This document shows, one piece after another, positions 7,892 through 16,938 of a stretch of DNA of 64,000 nt. The notes under the pieces are model-generated. The model did not search any database and was not told where the DNA came from. It saw nothing but the letters and a program-made list of their open reading frames with translations. The stretch spans positions 1 to 64,000 of the forward strand of contig PHEF01000020.1 in NCBI GenBank assembly GCA_002842875.1, given 5' to 3'. Numbering within the stretch: the stretch's first letter is position 1; each line of letters starts with the position of its first letter. Made by a program: the position numbers and the translations under genes. This DNA comes from Alphaproteobacteria bacterium HGW-Alphaproteobacteria-3. Lineage in GTDB: Bacteria > Pseudomonadota > Alphaproteobacteria > Parvibaculales > Parvibaculaceae.

Positions 7892-9442
7892 TCAGATCAT
7901 CACTTCGATGAGGCGCGGGCCCTTCTGCTTCATGGCGGAGGAGAAGGCGTCCGCGAAGTCCTCGACCGTCTCGACGCGCGTGGACTCGACGCCCATGCCG
8001 TGCGCGAGCGACGTCCAGTTCAGTTCGGGGTTATGCAGGTCGAGCATGGAGAGCGCCTTGGGGCCGGGATTTTCCGCGCCGACGCGCATCAGCTCGACAT
8101 TGAGAATGGCGTAGGAGCGGTTCGCGAAGATGACCGTCGTCACGTCGAGCTTCTCGCGGGCCTGCGTCCAGAGTGCCTGAAGCGTGTACATCGCGCCGCC
8201 ATCGCCATGAAGGCAGACGACCTTGCGATCCGGACAAGCGACGGCGGCGCCGGTGGCGAGCGGCAGGCCCTGACCGATGGAACCGCCAGTGAGCGAGAGG
8301 TGGTCGTGCGGCGCGGCATTGACCGTCGCGATCATCGAGCCGATGCCGGAGGTTGCGGCTTCGTCGGAGACGATCGCGTTTTCCGGCAGGAGGCGGGCGA
8401 CGATCTGACCGATGGTGAACTGGTCGAAGGAGGCGCCGGCCTTCGGCAGTTCGGGCTTCTGCAGGGGCGCGACATTCGCGGGCTCCTTTGGCGCGCCGAT
8501 CGCTTCCGCCACGGCTTCGAGCGCGGCAGTGCCGTCTTCGTGCGGATGAGCAAGGTAGAGAATGTCGGCGCTGTCGGGCGTGCACCAGCTCGGCTTGCCC
8601 GGATAGGCGAAGAAGGAGACGGGCGGCTTCGCGCCGACAAGGATCAACTGTTCGACGTCTTTCAACGCTTCGACGATCTGTTCGGCGAAATAGGGAATGC
8701 GCTCGATGGCGACGCGGCCCGCTCCCCGCTGGAGGCGCGGCGCGAAGGTGTCGCACATGATGCGTGCGCCCGACTTCGCGGCAATGCGGCCGGCGGCGAC
8801 AAGGCCCTTTTCCTTGAGCGCGGCACCGCGCACGAGGATCGCCGTCTTCTTGCCGTTCGCGAGCGCCCTGGCGGCGCGGTCCACCGCGTTCGTGGAGACG
8901 GCGGCGGGCGCGGGCACCGGCAGCGCATCGGCGGCGTGTTCGGCCTCAAGCCAGGCGGTGTCGGCGGGAAGGATCAGCGTTGCAACCTGACCCGGCGCGG
9001 AGCGCGCGGCCTGAACGGCACGGGCGCCATCGGCGGCGACGGTCTTCGGGCTCGTGGAGGAATGGACCCAGCCCGACACGGGACGCGCGAAGCCCGCAAT
9101 GTCGGAGGCAAGCGGCGCGTCGTACTGCGCGTGGTAGGTCGCGTGATCGCCGACGATGTTGACCAGCGGCGTTTGCGCACGGCGCGCGTTGTGGAGGTTC
9201 GCCAGCCCGTTGGCGAGGCCCGGCCCGAGATGGAGGAGCGTCGCGGCGGGCTTTTCGGCCATGCGGCCATAGCCATCGGCCATGCCGGTGACGGCGCCCT
9301 CGAAGAGCCCCAGAATGGCGCGCATGCCATCCACCTTGTCGAGCGCGGCGACGAAATGCATTTCGGAGGTGCCCGGATTCGAGAAACACACCTCGACGCC
9401 GGCGTTTACCAGCGTCCGCACAAGGCTTTCCGCACCGTTCAT
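7892..9442 (-). CDS. Thiamine-diphosphate enzyme, acetolactate synthase large-subunit-like
   Basis: The 516-residue product has the three-domain TPP enzyme fold. The N-terminal Pyr domain carries the catalytic Glu in LGLFEGAVTGMADGYGR and the SNPGTSEMHF opening. The C-terminal PP domain carries the GDG...N cofactor motif (HGDGGAMYTLQAL followed by FANRSYA). It is annotated in many genomes as acetolactate synthase large subunit, but the opening (NPGTSE rather than the IlvB form), the lack of an adjacent ilvN, and neighbours for aromatic-acid or acyl-CoA metabolism argue for a different 2-oxoacid decarboxylase or ligase of the benzoylformate decarboxylase-like group. Start 9442 is an ATG just before the conserved region. 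It is encoded downstream of a LysE exporter. Confidence 0.85.
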   Translation of the reverse strand: MNGAESLVRTLVNAGVEVCFSNPGTSEMHFVAALDKVDGMRAILGLFEGAVTGMADGYGRMAEKPAATLLHLGPGLANGLANLHNARRAQTPLVNIVGDHATYHAQYDAPLASDIAGFARPVSGWVHSSTSPKTVAADGARAVQAARSAPGQVATLILPADTAWLEAEHAADALPVPAPAAVSTNAVDRAARALANGKKTAILVRGAALKEKGLVAAGRIAAKSGARIMCDTFAPRLQRGAGRVAIERIPYFAEQIVEALKDVEQLILVGAKPPVSFFAYPGKPSWCTPDSADILYLAHPHEDGTAALEAVAEAIGAPKEPANVAPLQKPELPKAGASFDQFTIGQIVARLLPENAIVSDEAATSGIGSMIATVNAAPHDHLSLTGGSIGQGLPLATGAAVACPDRKVVCLHGDGGAMYTLQALWTQAREKLDVTTVIFANRSYAILNVELMRVGAENPGPKALSMLDLHNPELNWTSLAHGMGVESTRVETVEDFADAFSSAMKQKGPRLIEVMI

Positions 9443-9476
9443 GATCGACTCCCTGAATTTCTTTTCTGTTTCGAGC

Positions 9477-10118
9477 TTAGAGCAAAAACGAGATCGCCAC
9501 ACGCGCAAGAACGACCCCCCCGAATATCGCGATCAGGCAACCGGAGACGCGGTTCACGAGGGCGAGCAAGCGGTCGTTCATCTTCTGGCGGAAGAGGCTG
9601 ACGAAGCCCGAGAGCCCCGCCCACCAGAGCGCCGATCCGCACAGGACGGCGAGCACGACGGTTGCCGCGTGCTCGTAATCCTCGCCCGCATCGGCAAGGC
9701 CCGCAACACCGCCGAAGATCGCAAGGAAACCGAGCATGGTGGCGGGGTTCGTGATGGTGAGGACGAAGGTGGTGGCGAAGACCGCGGCCATGGCGGCGGA
9801 GAGATTTTCCTCCGCCGTCTCGTCGAAATGAGGCTGCGCTATCCAGGTGCGAATGCCGAGCGCAACCAGGAAAAGGCCGCCGACGATCTGCAGCGCGGTT
9901 TCGAAGCGCACAACGATCTCGATGGCGGCGGTGAGGCCGAAGGCGGCGATGGCGGCGAAAATCGCATCGCCGGTGGCTGCGCCCGCGCCCGACAGAAATC
10001 CGTTCAACTGGCCATAGCGGAGCGTGCGCCGGATGACGATGAGATTGACCGGGCCGATGGGCGCGGCAACCGCAAGACCGATCGCAACGCCATTTGCCAC
10101 CAGACCGAAATCAATCAT
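9477..10118 (-). CDS. LysE/RhtB-family amino-acid exporter
   Basis: The 213-residue integral membrane protein shows about six hydrophobic segments and the N-terminal family signature (AAPIGPVNLIVIRRTLRYG). A central ITNPATMLGF segment is also typical. Family members export amino acids or similar small solutes by proton exchange; the substrate here is unknown. The gene lies between the feruloyl-CoA-synthase-like gene (20 bases upstream) and the TPP enzyme, all on the same strand, so an operon is likely. Confidence 0.88.
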   Translation of the reverse strand: MIDFGLVANGVAIGLAVAAPIGPVNLIVIRRTLRYGQLNGFLSGAGAATGDAIFAAIAAFGLTAAIEIVVRFETALQIVGGLFLVALGIRTWIAQPHFDETAEENLSAAMAAVFATTFVLTITNPATMLGFLAIFGGVAGLADAGEDYEHAATVVLAVLCGSALWWAGLSGFVSLFRQKMNDRLLALVNRVSGCLIAIFGGVVLARVAISFLL

Positions 10119-10138
10119 GGAGGCCGCCGCCCTTCCCG

Positions 10139-11995
10139 TCAGACAACCGCGACATCATTGCCCGGCGGTTCCGCGTAGAGCTTTTCGACGAGGGCGGCCC
10201 GGCGGCCAAGCGCAACGGACTGGTTGATGTATCCCTTGTCGGTGAGTTCGCCCGCATCGACGCTCGGCGGCTCCGTCATGAGGAGCGCGCGGACGATGCG
10301 CGTGCTCGACCCCGGATTGCCCTTGTTGTGGACACGCATGCCTTCCGCGAGGCGCTCCAGCACGGCGGGATGACGGACCAGATCCTCGACGGCGAGGGAC
10401 GGGTCGCCGGCGATGTTGCGGCAGGCCGGAATATTCGGGAAACCGAGAATGCCGATGTAGGTGCGGTCGAGGCCGGCGACGAGCGCATCCGACAACACGC
10501 CGTTCGAACCTGCGACGATATCGACGCGGAGCTTGCCCGCGCTCACCCATGTGCCGGTGGAAAGCTTGAAGTCCTCCGCCACGCGGCCATCGAAGACGAG
10601 GCCCTCTTCGGGGCGTTCGGGATCGAGGAAGCGCGCGCCGTCGCCGAGGCGGTAGAAACCTTCCTCGTCATAGGCCTCCGCCGTCTTTTCGGCGTTCTTG
10701 TAGTAGCCGGGGGTGATGCAGCCGCCGCGGACGCGCACTTCCATCTTCCGACCGACGGGAGCGAGCTTCAGGTCGATGCCGGGAAGCGGAAGCCCGAGAA
10801 GCCCCATCCGCTCGGTCGGCCAATGGACGTTGCAGATGGTGGGCGCGGTCTCCGTTGCGCCATAGCCCGACGAAAAGACGATGCGTTCGCCCACGGCGCG
10901 GATCGCGACCTTCTGGATGCGGTCGTAGAGGTCCTGGCTCAAGGCGGCACCGCCATAGGCAAGCGTGCGCAGGCGCGAGAAGAAATTCTTCGCCAATGCC
11001 TCGTCGGCTTCGAGCTCGTCCACCAGCATGGTGTAGGCGGCCGGCACGTTGGAATAGGCGGTGGGCGCGATCTCGCGCAGGTTCGCCACCGTTTCGGCAA
11101 AACCGCCCGGCACAGGGCGGCCACCGTCGATGTAGAGCGTGCCGCCGCCGACGAGCAGGTTGTTCAGGATCGCATTACCACCGAAGCAGTGGTTCCAGGG
11201 AAGCCAGTTGAGAAGCACGGAAGGCTCCTCGTTCTCTTCTTCGAGCGTCACGCTTTTCGGCATGACGGAGTTCACGCACATCATGCGCTGCGTGGTGATG
11301 ACGGCTTTCGGCATGCCGGTGGAGCCGGAGGTGAAGAGATATTTCGCCACCATGTCGAAGTTGAGCCCGGCATAGCTTTCCTCGACCGCATTGCCCGGCG
11401 CCGTTTCAAGGAGCGAGGCAAAGGGCGTGCCGAGCGAGCCGTCGACGGTCACAAGTTCAACACCGTCCAGGTTCAGCGCGGCGAGCCCGCGCTCGAAGGG
11501 GGCGCCCTCCTGCATGAAGACGAGCTTCGGCGCCACGAGATCGAAGACATAGCGGAGCTTGTCGAAATCCGAGCTCATGGTGCTGTAGGACGGCGAGACG
11601 GGCGCAACGGGCACGCCGGCGAGGATCGCGCCATAGGTCATGAGCGCGTGTTCGATCGAATTGCCGGAAAGGATCATCACAGGCTTCGAGCTGTCGAGGC
11701 CGCGATCGAGCAGCGCCTGCGCGATGGCGTTCACTTTCGCATTCGCGTCCGCGTAAGTCAGGAGATCCCAGTCGCCGAGACCCTGCTTTACGGGTTTGCG
11801 CTTGCCGAGCCAGACGCGATCCGGCGCTTGTGCCGCCCATCTGCGGATGGGCTCGATGAGGTTCGAGGGCACGGGGCGAAGCGGATGCGGATTGCGCAAT
11901 ACGATGGAGCCATCTGCGCGGCGTTCGATCTCGAGCTTGCGCTCCACATAGCCCGGATCGCGATAAGGCGGCGTGTTCATGTCCAAGGCCGTCAT
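10139..11995 (-). CDS. AMP-forming acyl-CoA ligase, feruloyl-CoA synthase-like
   Basis: The 618-residue product adenylates a carboxylic acid and transfers it to CoA. The P-loop-like motif LFTSGSTGMPKAV, the GYGATETAP motif and the YRLGDG region are present. The length, the N-terminal extension (residues 1-40) and internal spacing resemble feruloyl-CoA synthases of hydroxycinnamate catabolism rather than short-chain ligases. No enoyl-CoA hydratase/aldolase or vanillin dehydrogenase is adjacent, so the ferulate assignment is tentative. Start 11995 is an ATG 5 bases after the preceding gene's stop codon, with GAAGGGG just upstream. A later ATG at 11980 is also possible. Confidence 0.82.
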   Translation of the reverse strand: MTALDMNTPPYRDPGYVERKLEIERRADGSIVLRNPHPLRPVPSNLIEPIRRWAAQAPDRVWLGKRKPVKQGLGDWDLLTYADANAKVNAIAQALLDRGLDSSKPVMILSGNSIEHALMTYGAILAGVPVAPVSPSYSTMSSDFDKLRYVFDLVAPKLVFMQEGAPFERGLAALNLDGVELVTVDGSLGTPFASLLETAPGNAVEESYAGLNFDMVAKYLFTSGSTGMPKAVITTQRMMCVNSVMPKSVTLEEENEEPSVLLNWLPWNHCFGGNAILNNLLVGGGTLYIDGGRPVPGGFAETVANLREIAPTAYSNVPAAYTMLVDELEADEALAKNFFSRLRTLAYGGAALSQDLYDRIQKVAIRAVGERIVFSSGYGATETAPTICNVHWPTERMGLLGLPLPGIDLKLAPVGRKMEVRVRGGCITPGYYKNAEKTAEAYDEEGFYRLGDGARFLDPERPEEGLVFDGRVAEDFKLSTGTWVSAGKLRVDIVAGSNGVLSDALVAGLDRTYIGILGFPNIPACRNIAGDPSLAVEDLVRHPAVLERLAEGMRVHNKGNPGSSTRIVRALLMTEPPSVDAGELTDKGYINQSVALGRRAALVEKLYAEPPGNDVAVV

Positions 11996-12000
11996 CCCCT

Positions 12001-12993
12001 TCACGCGTTCACATCGACGATGACGCGGCCGCGCACCTGGCCTGCGATAATTTCCTGCCCGAGCCTCGGCACGTCGTCGAGCTTCGCGCGAACGCTCATG
12101 GCATCGAGTTTCTTCATGTCGAGATCGGCCGCAAGGCGCTTCCATGCCTCGACGCGCTTCGCCATCGGCGCCATGACGCTGTCGATGCCCGCAAGCGTGA
12201 TACCGCGCAGGATGAAGGGGGCGACGGAGCCCGGCAGGTCCAGACCTTGCGCGAGACCGCAGGCCGCGACCGTGCCGCCATATTTCGTCATGGAGAGGAC
12301 GTTGGCGAGCGTGTGGCTGCCGACGCAATCGACGGCACCCGCCCAGCGCTCCTTGCCGAGCGGCCTGCCCGGCGCGGAGAGTTCGCCCCGGTCGATGATT
12401 TCCGCCGCGCCGAGGCCCTTCAGGTAGTCCGCTTCCGAGGCACGGCCCGTGGAGGCGATGACGCGGTAGCCGAGCTTCGCGAGAATGGCGATGGCGACGG
12501 AGCCGACGCCGCCCGCCGCACCGGTGACGAGGACGTCACCCTTGTCCGGCGTGACGCCGTTCTTTTCGAGCGCGAGGATGCAGAGCATCGCGGTGTAGCC
12601 GGCGGTGCCGATCGCCATGGCGTGTTCGTTGGAAATCGCATCGGGCAGCTTCACCAGCCAGTCGCCCTTCACGCGCGCCTTTTGCGCGTAACCGCCATTG
12701 TGGCCTTCGCCGACGCCGTAGCCATTCAGCACGACGCGCTCGCCCGGTTTGAAGTTCGGATTGTCCGACTTCTCGACCTTGCCCGAGAAATCGATGCCTG
12801 GGATGAGCGGCCAGTTGCGGATGATGGGCGCGGCGCCGGTGAGCGCGAGACCGTCCTTGTAGTTCACGGTCGAATAATCGACGGCGACGGTGACGTCGCC
12901 TTCCATGAGGTCTGCCTCGGTGAGGTTCGCGAATTCGACCTGCGGAGCCTTGTCGCCCTTCGACACGCGGATGGCGCGGAACGTCCCTGTCAT
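12001..12993 (-). CDS. acuI: AcuI-like zinc-independent MDR reductase (acryloyl-CoA reductase family)
   Basis: The 330-residue product is a medium-chain dehydrogenase/reductase of the YhdH/AcuI group. It has the NADPH-binding VTGAAGGVGSVAI motif, the PLIPGIDFSG opening of the GroES-like domain and the GYTAML segment, and lacks the zinc-ligand cysteines of alcohol dehydrogenases. AcuI reduces acryloyl-CoA to propionyl-CoA, which detoxifies acrylate; related proteins act as quinone reductases. Start 12993 (MTGTF) matches the family start; the longer frame to 13107 is not conserved-looking. It precedes the acyl-CoA ligase on the same strand, supporting a role in acyl-CoA metabolism. Confidence 0.85.
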   Translation of the reverse strand: MTGTFRAIRVSKGDKAPQVEFANLTEADLMEGDVTVAVDYSTVNYKDGLALTGAAPIIRNWPLIPGIDFSGKVEKSDNPNFKPGERVVLNGYGVGEGHNGGYAQKARVKGDWLVKLPDAISNEHAMAIGTAGYTAMLCILALEKNGVTPDKGDVLVTGAAGGVGSVAIAILAKLGYRVIASTGRASEADYLKGLGAAEIIDRGELSAPGRPLGKERWAGAVDCVGSHTLANVLSMTKYGGTVAACGLAQGLDLPGSVAPFILRGITLAGIDSVMAPMAKRVEAWKRLAADLDMKKLDAMSVRAKLDDVPRLGQEIIAGQVRGRVIVDVNA

Positions 12994-13103
12994 TTCCCGT
13001 CCTGACTTCTGTTTGATGGCTTTTTTGAATGCCCTGTTGGCGACAAACGAACCCAAATCCGGGTTTCGGTCAAGCGAGGGGGCGGCAGGCGGCGGCAACA
13101 CTG

Positions 13104-13130
13104 GCACTCGCTCGCCTATGTGAGTGCTAA
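13104..13130. promoter_or_regulatory. CIRCE-like inverted repeat with atypical spacing
   Basis: GCACTC (13104-13109) and GAGTGC (13122-13127, followed by TAA) form an inverted repeat in the divergent region between the AcuI-like and Usg genes. The right arm matches the HrcA operator CIRCE, but the spacer is 12 bases rather than 9, so the assignment is weak. Confidence 0.25.
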
Positions 13131-13272
13131 TTCATTGAATTTGTTGAACGAATCGCATGCCTCAAGAGTTTGTCAATCTCGACGCGTGAAAATTTCATGA
13201 CTACGATTCCTGCGTTGCGAGACTCTTTATGTGCGGCGTTGCCGTCTGGATTTGCGATCTGGAGGTTCGAGC

Positions 13273-13545
13273 GTGAGACAGGTTTCGGAACTGAAAAAGC
13301 TGCTGGAAGGCTACCGGCTGGTGACGGCCGAAATTCTCTACCGGATGCCCGATCATCCGAGGCTGCTGCAGAGCTATATCTGGCAGGATTACGACATGGA
13401 GCCGAAATATCCGGCGCTGTCGAAGTTCCTCGACTTCTGGGGACGGGAACTCGACGGGCCGATTTATTCCGTGCGTGTGGGGACGCGGCGGGTGATCCAT
13501 CCGAGCGAGTTCGTGCGCGCGGATTTCATGGGGGCGATTCACTAG
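13273..13545 (+). CDS. usg: Usg-family protein
   Basis: The 90-residue product matches the alphaproteobacterial Usg family: LLEGYRLVTAEILYRMPDHPRLLQSYIWQDYD and a central FLDFWGRELDGPIYSVRV segment. The function is not established; the name comes from its place upstream of other genes in some bacteria. The start is a GTG at 13273 with a GGAGG motif at 13261-13265. The in-frame codon at 13231 would add a basic stretch not typical of the family. It converges with the dihydroorotase-like gene, with an 8-base gap. Confidence 0.85.
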   Translation: MRQVSELKKLLEGYRLVTAEILYRMPDHPRLLQSYIWQDYDMEPKYPALSKFLDFWGRELDGPIYSVRVGTRRVIHPSEFVRADFMGAIH

Positions 13546-13553
13546 AACGCCCC

Positions 13554-14891
13554 TCAATGATGCGGCAGGTTCTCGACGAATGTGATCGGTTCGCCGGTGG
13601 CTTCCGCGTCGAGTTCGTCTTCCCACATGGCGCGGTGGCCGCGCACGACGGTGCCGATGGGCCAGCCCTTTACCTGCATGCCGTTATAGGGCGTCCAGCC
13701 GCATTTCGAGGCGATCCATTTGTCTTCGATGGTGCGGCTCGCGGACATGTCGACAATGGTGAGATCGGCGTCGTAGCCGACCGCGATGCGGCCCTTGCGC
13801 GCCATGCCGAAAATGCGCTGCGGGCCCGCCGAAGTGAGGTCCACGAAACGCTGCAGCGTGAGGCGGCCTTCGTTCACGTGGTTGAGCATGACGGGGACGA
13901 GCGTCTGCACGCCGGGCATGCCCGAGGGCGACTTCGGATAGGTCTGCTCTTTTTCCTCGATGGTGTGGGGCGCGTGATCGGAGCCGAGCACATCGACGAT
14001 GCCGGCGGCGATACCTTCCCAGAGACCCGCGCGATGCTCGTGGCCGCGAATGGGCGGGTTCATCTGCGCGTAGGTGCCGAGCGCCTCGTAGCATTCGGGC
14101 GCGGCGAGCGTCAGGTGCTGCGGGGTGACTTCCACCGTCGCGATATCCTTGTGGCGCGCGAGGAGCGGGATTTCGTCCGCCGTCGAGATATGCAGCACAT
14201 GGATGCGCTTGCCGGCCTCGCGCGCAAGACGCAGAAGGCGCGTGGTGCAGAGGACGGCAGCCTCCGCGTCGCGCCAGACGGGATGCGTGTCGACATGGCC
14301 GAGCAGCGCGAGTTCGCGGCGCTCGCGCAGGCGGAATTCGTCTTCCGAGTGGAAGGCGGCGCGGCGGCGGATCGCGCGCAGCACGCGCAGCACATCCTCG
14401 TCCTTCTCGACCAGCAGCGTGCCGGTGGACGAGCCCATGAAAACCTTGATGCCGCAGCAGCCGGGCTCGCGCTCGATATCGGCGAGGATGCCGACATTCT
14501 CCGTCGTCGCGCCACCGTAAAAGGCGAAGTCGCAATACATGCGGTGGCGGGCGCGGGCGACCTTGCCGGCCAGCGCATCGGGCGTCGTCGTGGGCGGTTT
14601 CGTGTTCGGCATTTCGAAGACGGAGGTGACGCCGCCAAGCGCCGCCGCGCGGCCGCCCGATTCCAGGTCTTCCTTGTGCTCGTTGCCGGGCTCGCGCAGA
14701 TGAACCTGGCTGTCCACCACGCCGGGGAGCACATGGAGCCCCTTCACATCGACGATCTCCGCCGCATCGGCGCGGGAGAGATCGCCGATTTCGACGATGA
14801 GCCCATCCTTCACGGCGATATCGGCCTCGCCGATGCCGTCATGATTGACGATCGTGCCGCGGCGGAAGATGAGATCGTAGGTGATGCTCAC
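13554..14891 (-). CDS. Dihydroorotase-like amidohydrolase with altered metal motif
   Basis: The 445-residue product is a class I dihydroorotase-type amidohydrolase. Dihydroorotase closes carbamoyl-aspartate to dihydroorotate in pyrimidine synthesis. Visible motifs are DSQVHLREPG (residues 60-69), GGVTSVFEMPNT, the bridging-lysine region GIKVFMGSSTG (Lys149), HVLHIST and DVLGSDHAPHT. The first histidine of the usual DxHxH metal site is glutamine here (Gln62), so one metal position may be lost or changed. Such DSQVH variants are often annotated as dihydroorotase. Without a neighbouring pyrB it may be a paralogue acting on another cyclic amide. It overlaps the stop of the upstream glycosyltransferase gene by 4 bases (ATGA), so translation is probably coupled. 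Confidence 0.85.
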   Translation of the reverse strand: MSITYDLIFRRGTIVNHDGIGEADIAVKDGLIVEIGDLSRADAAEIVDVKGLHVLPGVVDSQVHLREPGNEHKEDLESGGRAAALGGVTSVFEMPNTKPPTTTPDALAGKVARARHRMYCDFAFYGGATTENVGILADIEREPGCCGIKVFMGSSTGTLLVEKDEDVLRVLRAIRRRAAFHSEDEFRLRERRELALLGHVDTHPVWRDAEAAVLCTTRLLRLAREAGKRIHVLHISTADEIPLLARHKDIATVEVTPQHLTLAAPECYEALGTYAQMNPPIRGHEHRAGLWEGIAAGIVDVLGSDHAPHTIEEKEQTYPKSPSGMPGVQTLVPVMLNHVNEGRLTLQRFVDLTSAGPQRIFGMARKGRIAVGYDADLTIVDMSASRTIEDKWIASKCGWTPYNGMQVKGWPIGTVVRGHRAMWEDELDAEATGEPITFVENLPHH

Positions 14892-15892
14892 GAGACTTGT
14901 CCTTTTTCGGGCTGAGGGGCGACGGCGGCATTCTGATCTTTTTGGGCGGTTTTCGCCAACAAGGCGAAGGCGGCCTTTTCGACCGTCTCGACGTGGAGGT
15001 CTTCCATGTGATTGCGGCTCACATGCCAGGTGACCTCGCCGCCCTCCTCCGCCTCGATCTCTTCATGCGTGAGAGGCACGCGGACCGTGACGGCTTTCGG
15101 GCCCCAGGGCGAATAGATGGCGTCCGCCGTCGGCCCGAAAAGACCGATAGTGGGCGCGCCCGCCGCGGCGGCAAGATGCATGAGGCCGGAATCGTTGCCG
15201 ATATAAAGACGAACGCGGGCAAAGCAGGCGCCGACCTCGTCGATACCGGCGCCGACGAGATCGATACGGCGTTCGGGCGGCACGACCTCAAGGAGGGGAC
15301 GGCATTTTTCCTGCTCGCCGGGCCCGCCGGTGACGAGGAGATGCGCGCCTTCCATAGGGCCGCCTGGCGCGAGAAGGCGACGGGCCAGCTCCGCGAAACG
15401 CTCGACCGGCCACATCTTGCCGGGCCAGGCGGCGGTGGGGCCCATCGCGAGAACGCTCATGCCGTCGGGGATCGTCTTCTTCGCCCGGGCGATCATTTCC
15501 TCGCCGGGCCAGAGACGGGGGGACGGCGCCGGATCGAGACCGACGGTGCGCGCATTGTGGATGACGCGGTGAAGCGTGCGGTCGGGCTTCAAAATCCGGC
15601 GGTCGAAGGTCCAGAGCAGCCAGGCCGTCGCCGAGCCGCGCAGATCGACCACGATGTCGAAGCGGCGGAACATGGTCGCCTTCAGGAGCTTGCGCCAGTG
15701 ACCGATGCGCTTTTCCTTCCGCATCTCGACGATGCGGGTGACGCGCGGCGCATGAGCGAAGACGGGAACGGCGAGAGGCCCGCAGGCGACCCAGAATTCG
15801 GCTTCCGGATAGCGCTCCATCAAGCCTGCGAGCACGCCCGTGGAGAGGACGGCATCGCCGATCCGGTTCGACGCAATGAAGAGAATTCGCAT
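14888..15892 (-). CDS. Glycosyltransferase family 9 (heptosyltransferase-like)
   Basis: The 334-residue product has the GT-B fold of the ADP-heptose:LPS heptosyltransferases. The N terminus RILFIASNRIGDAVLSTGVLAGL and the C-terminal donor-binding IGNDSGLMHLAAAAGAPTIGLFGPT are diagnostic. It probably adds a sugar to lipopolysaccharide core on the cytoplasmic face. The start at 15892 (MRILFI) is chosen because family members begin directly with this strand. It is translationally coupled to the dihydroorotase-like gene. Acceptor and donor sugar are unknown. Confidence 0.88.
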   Translation of the reverse strand: MRILFIASNRIGDAVLSTGVLAGLMERYPEAEFWVACGPLAVPVFAHAPRVTRIVEMRKEKRIGHWRKLLKATMFRRFDIVVDLRGSATAWLLWTFDRRILKPDRTLHRVIHNARTVGLDPAPSPRLWPGEEMIARAKKTIPDGMSVLAMGPTAAWPGKMWPVERFAELARRLLAPGGPMEGAHLLVTGGPGEQEKCRPLLEVVPPERRIDLVGAGIDEVGACFARVRLYIGNDSGLMHLAAAAGAPTIGLFGPTADAIYSPWGPKAVTVRVPLTHEEIEAEEGGEVTWHVSRNHMEDLHVETVEKAAFALLAKTAQKDQNAAVAPQPEKGQVS

Positions 15893-16053
15893 GTACGATC
15901 CGCGAGCGGCTTGTGAGAGATCGGGCCCGCCGGTGCGCCCGGCCTCACCCGGTTTATAGGAGGCGCCCGCATGTGCCAAGTTTGGCGGCGGCCTTGCGCA
16001 AGGAGGCGCGTGGCCCTAAATCTGGAACCCATAATGAAACGAGGCAAACGACG

Positions 16054-16938
16054 ATGACTGGGACGCTGGCTTCCCACTTGAGCGGGCGCGGGGTTCTTCG
16101 GATCGGCGGCGAGGAGGCGCGGAGCTTCCTGCAGAACCTTGTCACCAACGATGTGGAGAAGGCGGGGCCGGACAGGGCCGTTTATTCCGCCTTGCTGACG
16201 CCGCAAGGCAAGTTCCTTTTCGACTTCTTCATTACAGAAGACCCGGCGAACAAAGGCGCGCTGCTCCTCGACTGCGACGGAGCGCGGACGGACGAACTCG
16301 CGAAACGGCTCACCATGTACAAGCTGCGCGCGAAGATAACGATCGAAGACGTGAGCGAGAGCCTGGGCATTGCCGCGATATGGCGCGAGGACGGCACCCC
16401 GGCACCCGAGGGGCCGGGCTTTGCGGACCCCCGGCTGGCCGCCATGGGGCGGCGCGCGATCCTGCCGAAAGCGGCCATCGAGGCGGCCACCGAAGCGGCC
16501 GGCGCGAGGGCCGTCCCCGAAACGGCATGGCACCGGCACAGAATCGGGCTCGGCGTGGGCGATGCGGCGAGGGATTTCGAACCGGACCGGACCTTTCCCC
16601 TCGAGGTCAATTTCGACGAACTTAACGGTATCGACTTCCACAAGGGCTGCTATGTCGGCCAGGAAGTGACCTCGCGGACGAAGCGGCGCGGCAGCGTCCG
16701 GAAGCGGCTGCTGCCGGTTCATGTGGAGGGCGACCTGCCGCCGCCCGATACGCCGGTCAAGGGCGGCGCGCGCGAGGTGGGAACGATTTTCTCCGGCGAT
16801 GCGGAAACGTCGCGGGCGCTCGCGCTGATCCGCCTCGACCTCATTGGCGGTTCCGTGCTGGAGGCGGGGACGGCGGAAATCCGGCCGGAAATACCGGGCT
16901 GGCTTCGCCTTGAAGCGGCGGAGGGGGAAGAACAATGA
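16054..16938 (+). CDS. ygfZ: Folate-binding protein YgfZ/GcvT-like
   Basis: The 294-residue product belongs to the tetrahydrofolate-dependent YgfZ group that helps maintain iron-sulfur enzymes. The hallmark KGCYVGQE motif is present around residue 202-209, and the N-terminal FLQNLVTNDV and TPQGKFLFDF segments match. Start 16054 is the ATG preceding MTGTLASHLSGRGVL; the longer frame from 15913 is not family-like. The gene overlaps tag by 4 bases (ATGA), so the two are coupled. Confidence 0.92.
   Translation: MTGTLASHLSGRGVLRIGGEEARSFLQNLVTNDVEKAGPDRAVYSALLTPQGKFLFDFFITEDPANKGALLLDCDGARTDELAKRLTMYKLRAKITIEDVSESLGIAAIWREDGTPAPEGPGFADPRLAAMGRRAILPKAAIEAATEAAGARAVPETAWHRHRIGLGVGDAARDFEPDRTFPLEVNFDELNGIDFHKGCYVGQEVTSRTKRRGSVRKRLLPVHVEGDLPPPDTPVKGGAREVGTIFSGDAETSRALALIRLDLIGGSVLEAGTAEIRPEIPGWLRLEAAEGEEQ

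Noticed and set aside
7892-9442. Housekeeping acetolactate synthase (IlvB)
   Set aside because: The N-terminal motif is NPGTSE-like, the neighbours are not branched-chain genes and no small subunit follows; ilvD at 44103 is far away and does not support the link.
10094-12427. 777-residue open frame opposite the acyl-CoA ligase
   Set aside because: It is antisense to a gene with clear family motifs; long opposite frames are common in G+C-rich DNA and this one has an Arg/His/Ala-rich, non-protein-like composition.
13104-13130. True CIRCE/HrcA operator
   Set aside because: The arms resemble CIRCE but the spacer is 12 bases, not 9, and the adjacent genes are not chaperones; kept only as a low-confidence feature.
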